Source: Helicobacteraceae bacterium 4484_230 | Lineage (GTDB): Bacteria; Campylobacterota; Campylobacteria; Campylobacterales; Sulfurimonadaceae | Direction of reading: 5' to 3' | NCBI GenBank assembly: GCA_002085085.1 | Contig: MZGN01000006.1 | Span: forward strand, 1 to 34,144 | DNA length: 34,144 nt | Shown here: positions 9,040-16,751 of the stretch, in pieces | Numbering within the stretch: the first letter of the stretch is position 1 | Layout of the letters: the number at the start of each line of letters is the position of its first letter | The notes under the pieces: generated by a model | Database searches by the model: none | What the model was told of the DNA's origin: nothing | The model's input: the letters and a program-made list of their open reading frames with translations, nothing else | Translations under genes and position numbers: made by a program

Positions 9040-9782
9040 TTTTGCACCTGCTTACCTGCATGCTCGACAGAGTGATAGCGCTCACCGACATGACCCTGAT
9101 GTTCAAACCCTATTTTCATATATGTTGCAATACTCAACAGCCCAAGCGTCATAAAAAAAGCTATAAAACCATACTGGAACTTTTTCAGGATCTGTCGGCT
9201 CTTTTTTGCATTTTTACCTTCAAACCAGCCCCACTTGAGACATAAGCGGTATGAGCCGATACCGGCATGCAATATAACCGCTATCAACAGCAGTAAAAAC
9301 AACGGCCACATCCATTCTGATACCATTCTGTCCGATGAAGCATAAGGGCCAATATCCCCGGGTTGACTCATAACGATATAGAGATGAACCGAACCCAGGA
9401 AAAACATCACAAAACCTGTAACTATCTGGATGAACCATGTTGACGTATCCGTATGCCTGAATGATTTCATATGGTTTCGAAATATTCTGTACTGTCTATA
9501 ATTTGAAGGGAACTTCCTTATGGCAACCAGCGCATGAAGGATAAAAACGGCAAAAATAAAAAAGCCCAACACTGCAATAAGAAACGGGTATCTCTCACCC
9601 AGGAAATAGTATCCCTCAAAAAATACGGTCATCGCATACATAGACTCTTTGCCAAAAAGAATACTGGATTCAAAAAACATATGAGCCCAGATAAACAGCG
9701 CAAGTATTAAACCGGTAGCGCTCTGTATAAAATCCAGACGTGCCGGAACTTTGTTGATTTTATGATTATTTTTTGCATTCAT
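9036..9782 (-). CDS. frdC: Dihaem cytochrome b subunit FrdC of quinol:fumarate reductase, with Ile at the Glu-C180 position
   Basis: 248 residues and five membrane helices. From memory of Wolinella succinogenes FrdC the two align without gaps from the first to the fourth haem histidine, with an offset of 10. His34, 83, 133 and 172 correspond to the four axial ligands His44, 93, 143 and 182. Glu56 corresponds to Glu66 at the menaquinol site. [11 protein letters not shown] and [10 protein letters not shown] are nearly identical. The exception is AVILHAG, where Wolinella has AVELHGS: Ile170 (codon ATA, plus positions 9273-9275) replaces Glu C180 of the proton-conducting E-pathway. The protein anchors FrdAB and oxidises menaquinol. 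Upstream is AGGGGT at a somewhat long spacing and a -10-like TATAAT. The first gene of frdCAB. Confidence 0.95.
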   Translation of the reverse strand: MNAKNNHKINKVPARLDFIQSATGLILALFIWAHMFFESSILFGKESMYAMTVFFEGYYFLGERYPFLIAVLGFFIFAVFILHALVAIRKFPSNYRQYRIFRNHMKSFRHTDTSTWFIQIVTGFVMFFLGSVHLYIVMSQPGDIGPYASSDRMVSEWMWPLFLLLLIAVILHAGIGSYRLCLKWGWFEGKNAKKSRQILKKFQYGFIAFFMTLGLLSIATYMKIGFEHQGHVGERYHSVEHAGKQVQK

Positions 9783-9824
9783 ATGATTATATTTTTACCC
9801 CTGGATTTTATATATAAAGACGCG

Positions 9825-9830
9825 ATTATA
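9825..9830 (-). promoter_or_regulatory. frdC: Candidate -10 element for frdCAB
   Basis: The minus strand reads GGATATAATCGCG, giving TATAAT about 43 nt before the frdC ATG. No clear -35 is seen, which is common in Campylobacterota sigma-70 promoters. The 117-nt gap is shared with the divergent promoter at 9869. Confidence 0.4.
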
Positions 9831-9868
9831 TCCAAAACAATATTTATACCTGTTTATGTTCATATCTG

Positions 9869-9874
9869 TATAAT
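9869..9874 (+). promoter_or_regulatory. Candidate -10 element for the 9900 operon
   Basis: CTGTATAATATG contains a consensus TATAAT 25 nt before the ATG at 9900. It would give a short leader of roughly 19 nt holding AGGGTGG as ribosome-binding site. It lies back to back with the frdCAB candidate promoter. Confidence 0.5.
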
Positions 9875-9899
9875 ATGAAAAAAAAACACAGGGTGGTTC

Positions 9900-10172
9900 A
9901 TGTCAAAACAGACAAAAGCGATGCAAAAAAAAATATCAAGACTCCAAAAAGAGCTTGCAGCCGAAATAGAAGATGTAATAAGAGCATATGGCAAACCGAT
10001 GGATATGCAGGAAATTATCGATCATTACCCGGATAATGAAAGGAAAAAAATGAGTGATGCCAAAACTCTGAAGCAGTATATCTCAATGGGGCTTGGCTAT
10101 ATGATAAGCCAGGGGATAATAAAAGAACTTCCAAAAACTCCGGATGGAAGATATTTGCTGGAACTTGTATAA
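9900..10172 (+). CDS. Small conserved-looking protein with coiled-coil start and winged-helix-like body
   Basis: 90 residues; start supported by AGGGTGG 5-6 nt upstream and a TATAAT box. I do not recognise a named family. Residues 1-25 are Lys/Glu/Gln-rich and likely a helix (KAMQKKISRLQKELAAEIED). The rest alternates helices and ends in a GIIKELPKTPDGRYLLELV hairpin, the pattern of a winged-helix domain's last helix and wing. That would fit a DNA- or protein-binding role, but this is inference from pattern only. It precedes the YheT-like hydrolase by 9 nt, so the two are probably one operon. Confidence 0.7.
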   Translation: MSKQTKAMQKKISRLQKELAAEIEDVIRAYGKPMDMQEIIDHYPDNERKKMSDAKTLKQYISMGLGYMISQGIIKELPKTPDGRYLLELV

Positions 10173-10181
10173 TCAAACTCA

Positions 10182-11180
10182 GTGAGAGATCAATACAACA
10201 AGCAAGAGCTACAGGAATTCAAGCCGGCTTTTGGCCTTGCCAACAAACATATTCAGACGCTGTACCCTGTCCTGTTCAGAAAAAAAATTCAATTAAAATT
10301 TGAAACTGAACGCTTTTGGCTGGATGATGGTGATTTCGTAGATTGCTTTTGGTACGGCAAACCTGAGAGATCCCATAAAACACCCATTGTGATACTCTTT
10401 CACGGCTTGGAGGGATCATACAGATCTTCATATATACAGGGGATGATGAATACATTGGGCAAAGCCGGATTCAGCTCTGTCTTAATGCATTTCAGGGGCT
10501 GTTCAGGCAAGATGAACAATCTGCCGAGATCATACCACAGCGGTGACACAAATGATGCAAAAGCATGGATAACTCATCTTGACAATCATTATAACGGACA
10601 TAAACTTTTTGCCGTCGGCTATTCCCTTGGTGGCAATATGCTGTTGAAACTACTTGGAGAATGGAAGGAAGAATCACCTCTTGCAGGAGCTGTTTCCGTA
10701 TCGGCACCAATGCAGCTTGAAGCAAGTGCGGACAGGATGAACAGAGGAGTGTCTTTAATTTATCAATACTATCTGATGAAACATCTCAAAGCATCCCTCT
10801 TGAAAAAGTATAAAAGTCACCCCATGGAATCAATTATCGGCATAGACGAAAACAGTGTTAAAAAATTAAAGACTTTACGTGAATTTGACGATGCATATAC
10901 TGCTCCCGTCAACGGTTTTGAATCAGCAAATGAGTATTATAAAAAATCAAGCGCAAAGCAATTTGTCAAAAATATTAGAACAAGCACACTTATTATTCAC
11001 GCCCTTGATGATCCGTTTATGACAAATAAAGTTCTGCCGGACCAAAAAGAGCTTCCTTTAAGCGTTAAAATGGAACTTAGTAAAAACGGAGGTCATGTCG
11101 GATTTGTCGGCGGTAATATTTTTAGGCCAAAATATTGGCTTGAAGAACGTATTTTAGCTTTTATCAAAAAATTGAACTGA
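10182..11180 (+). CDS. Alpha/beta-hydrolase of the YheT family
   Basis: 332 residues from GTG 10182 (no strong Shine-Dalgarno; 9 nt after the preceding stop, so probably coupled). FKPAFGLANKHIQTLYP is the N-terminal signature of the YheT/EMB8 group. The alpha/beta-hydrolase core shows oxyanion-region ILFHGLEGS, MHFRGCSG, nucleophile elbow GYSLGGNML (Ser), then ALDDPFM (Asp) and NGGHVGFV (His), so the catalytic triad is complete. Substrates of this group are poorly defined; esterase or lipase activity is the usual annotation. No membrane segment or signal peptide is seen, so it is probably cytosolic. It converges on the barrel protein gene at 11221. Confidence 0.85.
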   Translation: MRDQYNKQELQEFKPAFGLANKHIQTLYPVLFRKKIQLKFETERFWLDDGDFVDCFWYGKPERSHKTPIVILFHGLEGSYRSSYIQGMMNTLGKAGFSSVLMHFRGCSGKMNNLPRSYHSGDTNDAKAWITHLDNHYNGHKLFAVGYSLGGNMLLKLLGEWKEESPLAGAVSVSAPMQLEASADRMNRGVSLIYQYYLMKHLKASLLKKYKSHPMESIIGIDENSVKKLKTLREFDDAYTAPVNGFESANEYYKKSSAKQFVKNIRTSTLIIHALDDPFMTNKVLPDQKELPLSVKMELSKNGGHVGFVGGNIFRPKYWLEERILAFIKKLN

Positions 11181-11198
11181 TTAGAACAGCCGAAAGAC

Positions 11199-11213
11199 AC
11201 CCCGCCATGGGGT
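11199..11213. terminator. Weak hairpin between convergent genes
   Basis: ACCCC pairs with GGGGT across a 5-nt loop in the 40-nt gap between the YheT-like gene and the convergent barrel gene. Only ATCATTATT follows on the plus strand and there is no clean U-run. It could be a weak bidirectional terminator. Confidence 0.25.
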
Positions 11214-11220
11214 ATCATTA

Positions 11221-12006
11221 TTAAAGGAAAAAACTTGATGCGCTCACATAAAAAAGAACAGATTTATGAAGAGAATCGCCATCAAGCTTGTTTATCAGCG
11301 GTATCTTCAAACCTGCAGACAGCGGTGCACCCGGAATGATCTTTTCAGTACTCCACTCCACCCAGAGGTCGGCCACGCCCAGCTTATCCTGATCGAAATA
11401 TGTAATTTTTACATTTGTCGTTACATACTCCGAAAGAAGACACTCGTGTGATCCACCAAACATTACAGCAAATGAATCATCTATATCACCGGAATTAAGC
11501 GTATACGTCAGCAATCCATGCAGCCTGAAACCGCCTGCAATATCTTTTGCCGTAGTGTGTGTCAAAGTAAATGAGCCCTCTCCGGTGCCCAGGCCTTTAT
11601 CTTCATTGCCACTTGTCGTTTTATATCGCAGTGTAGTGATATTTGTACCAAAATCTGCTTCGGGCTGTCCAAAGTGATAATTGGCAGACAGGGAAAAGTC
11701 TCCGATACCAAACTCATCTGCAATATCATTGCTTACAACAGGCAGTCTGATATCGAAACCAAGATGATCTATAGGTTGATACCGCATAGAGAGGTCAAGG
11801 AGATTGATATCATCACCTACTTGTACTGCACCGGTAGTTCCCAGTTGTTTATCACTGTTTGCAAACTCTATCTGATCGGTATTATCAATAATATCGTTTG
11901 TAAATGTCTGGAGAGTAGCAAACTCACTGTTGATATGATGACGCTCCCACGGTGCTGCAGACAACAATATGGAGCATGCAAATAATGTAACCACAATCTT
12001 TTTCAT
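11221..12006 (-). CDS. Outer-membrane beta-barrel protein (transporter/MetA-like pattern)
   Basis: The start was chosen at ATG 12006 (261 aa, MKKIVVTLFACS...). AAGG lies 9 nt upstream of it but directly abuts the ATG at 12015 used by the ORF track. A typical signal peptide ends near LLSAA-PWERHH. The mature part is rich in alternating polar/aromatic strands (FGIGDFSLSANYHFG, GFRLHGLLTYTLNSGD) and ends ...VSASSFFL with a hydrophobic/aromatic terminus, as expected for a protein inserted by BamA. The GIGDFSLSANY and GTGEGSFTL segments resemble the phenol-degradation MetA-like barrel family. That is a loose resemblance and does not identify a substrate. It lies 64-73 nt downstream of uvrA on the same strand; the gap holds a possible TATATGAT -10. 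Confidence 0.7.
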   Translation of the reverse strand: MKKIVVTLFACSILLSAAPWERHHINSEFATLQTFTNDIIDNTDQIEFANSDKQLGTTGAVQVGDDINLLDLSMRYQPIDHLGFDIRLPVVSNDIADEFGIGDFSLSANYHFGQPEADFGTNITTLRYKTTSGNEDKGLGTGEGSFTLTHTTAKDIAGGFRLHGLLTYTLNSGDIDDSFAVMFGGSHECLLSEYVTTNVKITYFDQDKLGVADLWVEWSTEKIIPGAPLSAGLKIPLINKLDGDSLHKSVLFYVSASSFFL

Positions 12007-12079
12007 CTTATGCATCCTTAATAATTTCTAGTTCAATCATATACCTTATTCGTTTAAAAACAAATTTATATTACAGTAT

Positions 12080-14902
12080 CTATGACTTATGAAGTTCCAG
12101 CTCTTTTTTTAGATACTCTCCGGTATAGCTTCCGGTAGTTTTATGTTCTTTGGCCATAGCCTCCGGATCTCCGACCGCAATGATCCTGCCGCCTTTTGAG
12201 CCGCCCTCCGGACCCATATCGATAATATAATCTGCATTTTTTATCATATCCAGGTTGTGCTCTATCACTAAAACGGAATTACCCAACTCTACAAAATGGT
12301 GCAACACCCTGGTCAGCCTGTTTACATCATCAAAATGAAGTCCGGTTGTCGGCTCATCAAGAATGTAAAGTGTTTTACCGGTATCTTTTCTGCTAAGCTC
12401 TTTGGCGAGCTTGATTCTCTGCGCCTCACCTCCGGAGAGTGTTACCGCATTCTGGCCCAGAGTAATGTAGCCAAGGCCCACATCATAAAGTGTCTGAAGT
12501 TTCACCTTGATCTTTGGAATCGGATCAAAGAACTTCAATGCCTCTTCTACACTCATTGCCAGCACGTCAGCTATACTTTTGCCCCTATACTGAACTTCAA
12601 GTGACTGGGCATTATACCTGCTGCCGTTACACGCATCACATTTTACAAGGATATCCGGAAGAAAATGCATCTCTATCTTGATCTCACCCTCACCCTGGCA
12701 CTTTTCACATCGGCCGCCCTTAACATTAAAACTGAACCTCGAAACCGTATAGCCGCGAATCTGTGACTCTTTCGTCTTTGCAAAAAGGCCTCTGATCTCA
12801 TCCATTACCCCGGTATATGTCGCCGGATTGGAACGGGGTGTCCTTCCTATCGGACTCTGATCGAGATAGATCACTTTATCGAGTTGTTCAAGGCCGTCTA
12901 TCTCTACACCGGCAACTTTATTGACTTTTCTTGCATGGTTAAGCAGCTCGCGTGCTGTCGGCAGCAGTGTTTGAAGAATCAGCGAACTCTTTCCGCTTCC
13001 GCTTACGCCGGTTACACAGACAAGATTATGGAGAGGTATTTTTACGCTCAGGTTTTCTATGTTGTTATGTGATACATTTCTGATCTCAAGCCACTCGGAC
13101 TGCTCTCTTCTGTAAAAATACTCTATCTTTTTACGTCCGTACAGGTAGTCGGCAGTCAGTGTCTTTGCTTTTTTCAGCTTAGCCAACGTACCGGCAAATA
13201 CAACCTCTCCGCCAAACTTTCCTGCACCGGGACCGATATCCACAATAAAATCCGCATTCTCTATCGTCTCCTTGTCATGCTCGACGACGATGACGGTATT
13301 TCCTTTTTTCTGCAGTGAGCGCAGCGTACGTATCAGCTTCAGTGTATCACGCTCGTGCAGTCCGATACTGGGCTCATCCAAAACATACATAACTCCGGTA
13401 AGTCCGCTTCCTATCTGTGATGCTATGCGTATACGCTGAGCCTCTCCTCCACTGATGGTTCTTGCATCCCTGCTGAGAGACAGGTAGTCCAGTCCGACAT
13501 CGTGCAGGAAAAAAAGGCGCTCTCTAATCTCGTTGAGTATCGGTGCGGCTATCAGTTTCGACTGGTCGGAAAGATATAAAAAAGTATCCTCTTTCTTAAA
13601 CCAGCTATAACACTCTTCGATAGGCATGGAGATAATGTCGGAGATCTTCATACCGGCAACATCAACCGCCAGACTTTCACGCCGCAGACGATGTGAACCG
13701 CAAAGGCTGCATGGCTTTTCACTCATATATTCTGACAGCTCTTTCTCATCTTTGAACATATCGTAAGCTATGCTGATAATACCCTGCCAGACACGTTTTA
13801 CAGGGTGATCTTTCCACTTAAAAGAGACCTCCTCAACACTTCCGTGCAGAATCGCTTTTTTCTGATACTCTTCGAGTTCTGAAAACGGTACCGTCATATC
13901 AATACCGGCAGTTTTACAGAATGCTTTTAAAAAAGTAAAATAATACCCTTTGTTAAAACCGTATATTATCCTGACAGCCCCTTTTTCGATCGGCAGGTCC
14001 TGATCGATTATCTTGTCTGTATCCAGTGCATAGCGGATACCGAGACCGTCACATTCGGGACAGGCCCCTTTTGGCGAGTTGAAAGAAAAAGTAAGGGGTT
14101 CGAGCGGTTCAAAACTTACTTTACAGTCAAAACAGGCATTATGCTCGCTGTAGTGAATAATCTTTTCCGGCAGGCCGACCTCTTCATAATTAAGTATCTC
14201 AAGTTCAACCTCGCCATAACTCTCTTTTAATGCTTTCTCCACATCCTGTGCAATACGCTCCTTATTCCCCTCTTTTATAACAATACGGTCAATCACGGCT
14301 TTGATAGTATGCTTCTTGGTCTTTGAGAGCTCGATCTCCTCATCGAGTCGCACCATAACACCGTCAACCATAGCCCTCACATAGCCTTTATGCACAAGCG
14401 ATTCCAGCAAGTCGGCAAATGTCCCTTTTTTCTCACGTATCAGAGGGGCCAGTATGATCACTTTTGCGCCTTCAGGGAGCCTTGCAACCTGTTCTATGAT
14501 GTCTGAAGCGTTCATCTGTGAGATCTTTTTGCCGCAAAGGTGACAATGTTGGATACCTACCCTGGCAAATAGGAGGCGCAGATAGTCATAAATCTCCGTA
14601 ATCGTACCGACGGTGGAACGCGGATTTTTGGATGTGGTTTTCTGATCGATCGCGATCGCAGGTGTCAATCCCTCTATTTTTTCCACGTCCGGCTTACCGA
14701 TACGGTCGAGAAACTGACGCGCATAACTTGAAAGACTCTCTATATAACGGCGCTGCCCTTCGGCATAGAGAGTATCGAATGCCAAAGTAGACTTGCCACT
14801 GCCGCTTATGCCGGTACAAACAATCAGTTTGTTTTTCGGAAGCTCCAGAGAGATATCTTTAAGATTGTTCTCCCGGGCACCTGTTATACGAATACTGTCC
14901 AT
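12080..14902 (-). CDS. uvrA: Excinuclease ABC subunit A
   Basis: 940 residues, the standard UvrA length. Two ABC ATPase modules are present. The first has GISGSGKSTLAFDTLYAEGQRRY and signature LSGGEAQRIRIASQIGSG; the second has GVSGSGKSSL and LSGGEAQRIKLAKEL. Each is followed by a Walker B (VLDEPSIGLH, ILDEPTTGLH). Zinc-binding cysteine pairs are seen at CFDCKV/CPECDG, CSLCG and CEKCQGEG/CDACNGSRYN. UvrA recognises bulky DNA lesions and loads UvrB in nucleotide excision repair. Its ATG lies 1 nt after the stop of the TSUP transporter gene, so translation is probably coupled to it, though the functions look unrelated. Confidence 0.97.
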   Translation of the reverse strand: MDSIRITGARENNLKDISLELPKNKLIVCTGISGSGKSTLAFDTLYAEGQRRYIESLSSYARQFLDRIGKPDVEKIEGLTPAIAIDQKTTSKNPRSTVGTITEIYDYLRLLFARVGIQHCHLCGKKISQMNASDIIEQVARLPEGAKVIILAPLIREKKGTFADLLESLVHKGYVRAMVDGVMVRLDEEIELSKTKKHTIKAVIDRIVIKEGNKERIAQDVEKALKESYGEVELEILNYEEVGLPEKIIHYSEHNACFDCKVSFEPLEPLTFSFNSPKGACPECDGLGIRYALDTDKIIDQDLPIEKGAVRIIYGFNKGYYFTFLKAFCKTAGIDMTVPFSELEEYQKKAILHGSVEEVSFKWKDHPVKRVWQGIISIAYDMFKDEKELSEYMSEKPCSLCGSHRLRRESLAVDVAGMKISDIISMPIEECYSWFKKEDTFLYLSDQSKLIAAPILNEIRERLFFLHDVGLDYLSLSRDARTISGGEAQRIRIASQIGSGLTGVMYVLDEPSIGLHERDTLKLIRTLRSLQKKGNTVIVVEHDKETIENADFIVDIGPGAGKFGGEVVFAGTLAKLKKAKTLTADYLYGRKKIEYFYRREQSEWLEIRNVSHNNIENLSVKIPLHNLVCVTGVSGSGKSSLILQTLLPTARELLNHARKVNKVAGVEIDGLEQLDKVIYLDQSPIGRTPRSNPATYTGVMDEIRGLFAKTKESQIRGYTVSRFSFNVKGGRCEKCQGEGEIKIEMHFLPDILVKCDACNGSRYNAQSLEVQYRGKSIADVLAMSVEEALKFFDPIPKIKVKLQTLYDVGLGYITLGQNAVTLSGGEAQRIKLAKELSRKDTGKTLYILDEPTTGLHFDDVNRLTRVLHHFVELGNSVLVIEHNLDMIKNADYIIDMGPEGGSKGGRIIAVGDPEAMAKEHKTTGSYTGEYLKKELELHKS

Positions 14903-14903
14903 T

Positions 14904-15638
14904 TTAAACCGCCAATCTATAAAAAATATAAGAAGCTATGCCCATATAAAAGAGCATAAGCACAAGCCTGTGGTGCGATACGTGCACCACATCTTTAAGA
15001 TGTATACCCCCATATACCCCCGCCAGTGATGCAAGACCGACGGTAATACCGCCTTGAAAATCTACCAACCCTTTAAAAGAGAGACTTACAAGCCCGGCAA
15101 CAGAAGAAAATACGACAAAGAACAGGCCTGCGGACGTTGCTTTTTTCAGGGGTACGTGCAAAAAACCTGCAAGAAGAGGAACAAGCAAAAGCGACCCCCC
15201 GACACCGATAGAGATGGAAAAAGCCCCGATCGGCACCCCGGCAAGAAATAAAACAACAGGATGTCCGCTCTTTTCATCCGGTGCATCATGGGGTGTATAA
15301 AACATTCTCACAAGTGCCATCAATACAAAAGCAAAAAAGACCCACTCCAGTGTCCTTGAAGAGAGTATGGAGATAATATAACCGCTTAAAAGAGCTCCTG
15401 CAAAACCTCCGGCTCCTATTATAAAGACCATCTTGATGTCGAGTGTTCCTTTTTTAAGATTTAGATAACTCCCGTATATAGAACTGAAAACCATCTGTAA
15501 AACAGAAATACCGACTGCACTTTTTATATCAAAACCAAGCATCAGAAGTGCAGGAACCAATATCGCTCCTCCACCAATACCAAAAAAACCTGATAGCACT
15601 CCGATTAAACTGCCGATAATTATCAATTCTATTGTCAT
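14904..15638 (-). CDS. TSUP-family membrane permease (TauE/SafE, sulfite exporter-like)
   Basis: 244 residues, almost entirely hydrophobic with about seven or eight membrane segments. The two internal repeats typical of TSUP proteins are visible: GGGAILVPALLMLGFDIKSA near the N-terminus and GVGGSLLLVPLLAGFLHVPL in the second half, each with the Gly-rich turn before a Pro-containing helix. Family members export or import sulfur oxyanions or organosulfonates. Substrate cannot be read from sequence, although sulfur compounds would suit a sulfur-metabolising host. It is the first gene of a run with uvrA (1-nt spacing) and diverges from the FliO-like gene. Confidence 0.88.
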   Translation of the reverse strand: MTIELIIIGSLIGVLSGFFGIGGGAILVPALLMLGFDIKSAVGISVLQMVFSSIYGSYLNLKKGTLDIKMVFIIGAGGFAGALLSGYIISILSSRTLEWVFFAFVLMALVRMFYTPHDAPDEKSGHPVVLFLAGVPIGAFSISIGVGGSLLLVPLLAGFLHVPLKKATSAGLFFVVFSSVAGLVSLSFKGLVDFQGGITVGLASLAGVYGGIHLKDVVHVSHHRLVLMLFYMGIASYIFYRLAV

Positions 15639-15755
15639 TTTTGTCCATATGTTCTGATTTTGAAATTATACAGAAGTGTTACTTCGAATGAGTTATACAA
15701 CCTACAGGTCATACTAAAGCCAAGTGGTTTGAGGCAAATAAAAATGTATTTTTAC

Positions 15756-15761
15756 TATAAT
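15756..15761 (+). promoter_or_regulatory. Candidate -10 element for the FliO-like gene
   Basis: TTTACTATAATGATATT contains a consensus TATAAT 84 nt before the chosen ATG. A TTGAGG sits 21 nt upstream, too far for a good -35. Because the box lies inside the ORF-track extension (15660 start), it supports the later start at 15846. Confidence 0.4.
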
Positions 15762-15782
15762 GATATTAAGTGTAAACCAAAT

Positions 15783-15831
15783 TCCGGATGCAGACAAAAA
15801 CAGTATTTTTACAGAAGGTGTGTAATCCGGA
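15783..15831 (+). repeat. Inverted repeat TCCGGAT...ATCCGGA in the leader of the FliO-like gene
   Basis: TCCGGAT (15783-15789) and ATCCGGA (15825-15831) are perfect inverse copies 35 nt apart. If transcribed from the 15756 box they would form a stem whose 3' arm ends 14 nt before the start codon. TCCGGA is itself palindromic, so the pair could also be two binding half-sites. Confidence 0.3.
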
Positions 15832-15845
15832 CAAAAAGTGATACT

Positions 15846-16739
15846 ATGCGATTTTATCTACTGCTTTTTTTTCTACCCGTCTTGCTGTTTGGAAGCAAAG
15901 TTCTCAATACTGATCTCCAAAAAGAACAAAACCATGTCACATTGACACTGACCTTCGATACCCCATATGAAGGTATTATAAGTAAAAGTTATCAAGATAA
16001 CTATCTGGTCGTCCGCATGAGTGACCTTGCAATGGAAAAACCTTTTGTCAAGGACGGCATCTCACCACTGATTGAGAGCTTGATGGTACAGTCTCAAAAC
16101 GGTGAAACAATGATCATAGCTGAAGCTCTGAAAAAAGTTTCGCTATCTGCACTAAAAAGCAAAGATGGCTATACTGTGCGCATTCGCTTTGACAAGCAAA
16201 CTTCTGCCAAGATCTCTCATCCGGTAAAAACAAAAGTATCGCACTTCAATACAACAGACTACTTTTTAATGCTCCTGCTGGCTGTAGGTGGAGCGGCTCT
16301 GATATTTTGGCTTTTAAGAAAAAAAGATCAGCTTTTCCCTTCCACGGAAGACAAAAAAGTACCGACACGCTCATTGGATTTGGAAACAACCCATGATGAA
16401 AATATTCAAGATACACAAAAAGTAGATCTACTGCAGAAAAAAGAGGTAAATATCGAGATTCGCTTCGAAGAGATGATAGACGGGGAGAACCGTGCATTTC
16501 TTCTAGTCTATAACGGACGGGAATATCCCGTAGTGCTTGGTGAAGAGAACTGTTTTTTAAACAAACACAAACCTGGAGATGCTCCTATGGGCAAAGAGGT
16601 GTTCACGGCTCTTGTAGAAGATTATATCCGCACAATTGAAGAGAAAAAGAGAGATGGTTCCGACAGCCAAAAAAGTTGTGACAGGCAGGAAGCACTTGAA
16701 AGCTATAAGGAAAAGGCTTCAAGGGATACTCTTTTTTAA
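15846..16739 (+). CDS. Signal-peptide/periplasmic-domain/TM protein resembling FliO (AMIN-like)
   Basis: The ORF runs from 15660, but ATG 15846 (297 aa) is chosen. It opens directly with a signal-like MRFYLLLFFLPVLLFGS, and the 62 residues before it are unlike a protein N-terminus. Residues ~18-125 are beta-rich (HVTLTLTFDTPYEG, NYLVVRMSD, GYTVRIRF), matching the pattern of AMIN domains. One membrane segment follows (YFLMLLLAVGGAALIFWLLRKK). The cytoplasmic part has an acidic linker and a small domain with RAFLLVYNGREYPVVLG, similar in rhythm to FliO. Helicobacter FliO is known to have an AMIN-TM-cytoplasmic layout. No flagellar neighbour is present, so the FliO reading is tentative. It converges with dus, 12 nt between stops. 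Confidence 0.6.
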   Translation: MRFYLLLFFLPVLLFGSKVLNTDLQKEQNHVTLTLTFDTPYEGIISKSYQDNYLVVRMSDLAMEKPFVKDGISPLIESLMVQSQNGETMIIAEALKKVSLSALKSKDGYTVRIRFDKQTSAKISHPVKTKVSHFNTTDYFLMLLLAVGGAALIFWLLRKKDQLFPSTEDKKVPTRSLDLETTHDENIQDTQKVDLLQKKEVNIEIRFEEMIDGENRAFLLVYNGREYPVVLGEENCFLNKHKPGDAPMGKEVFTALVEDYIRTIEEKKRDGSDSQKSCDRQEALESYKEKASRDTLF

Positions 16740-16751
16740 ACCACTTGAAAA

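Noticed and set aside
12007-12015. Upstream ATG of the barrel gene
   Set aside because: The Shine-Dalgarno AAGG directly touches this ATG; the second ATG at 12006 has workable spacing and a clean signal peptide.
15660-15845. 62-residue N-terminal extension of the FliO-like ORF
   Set aside because: Contains a likely promoter, and the downstream ATG 15846 opens directly onto a signal peptide.
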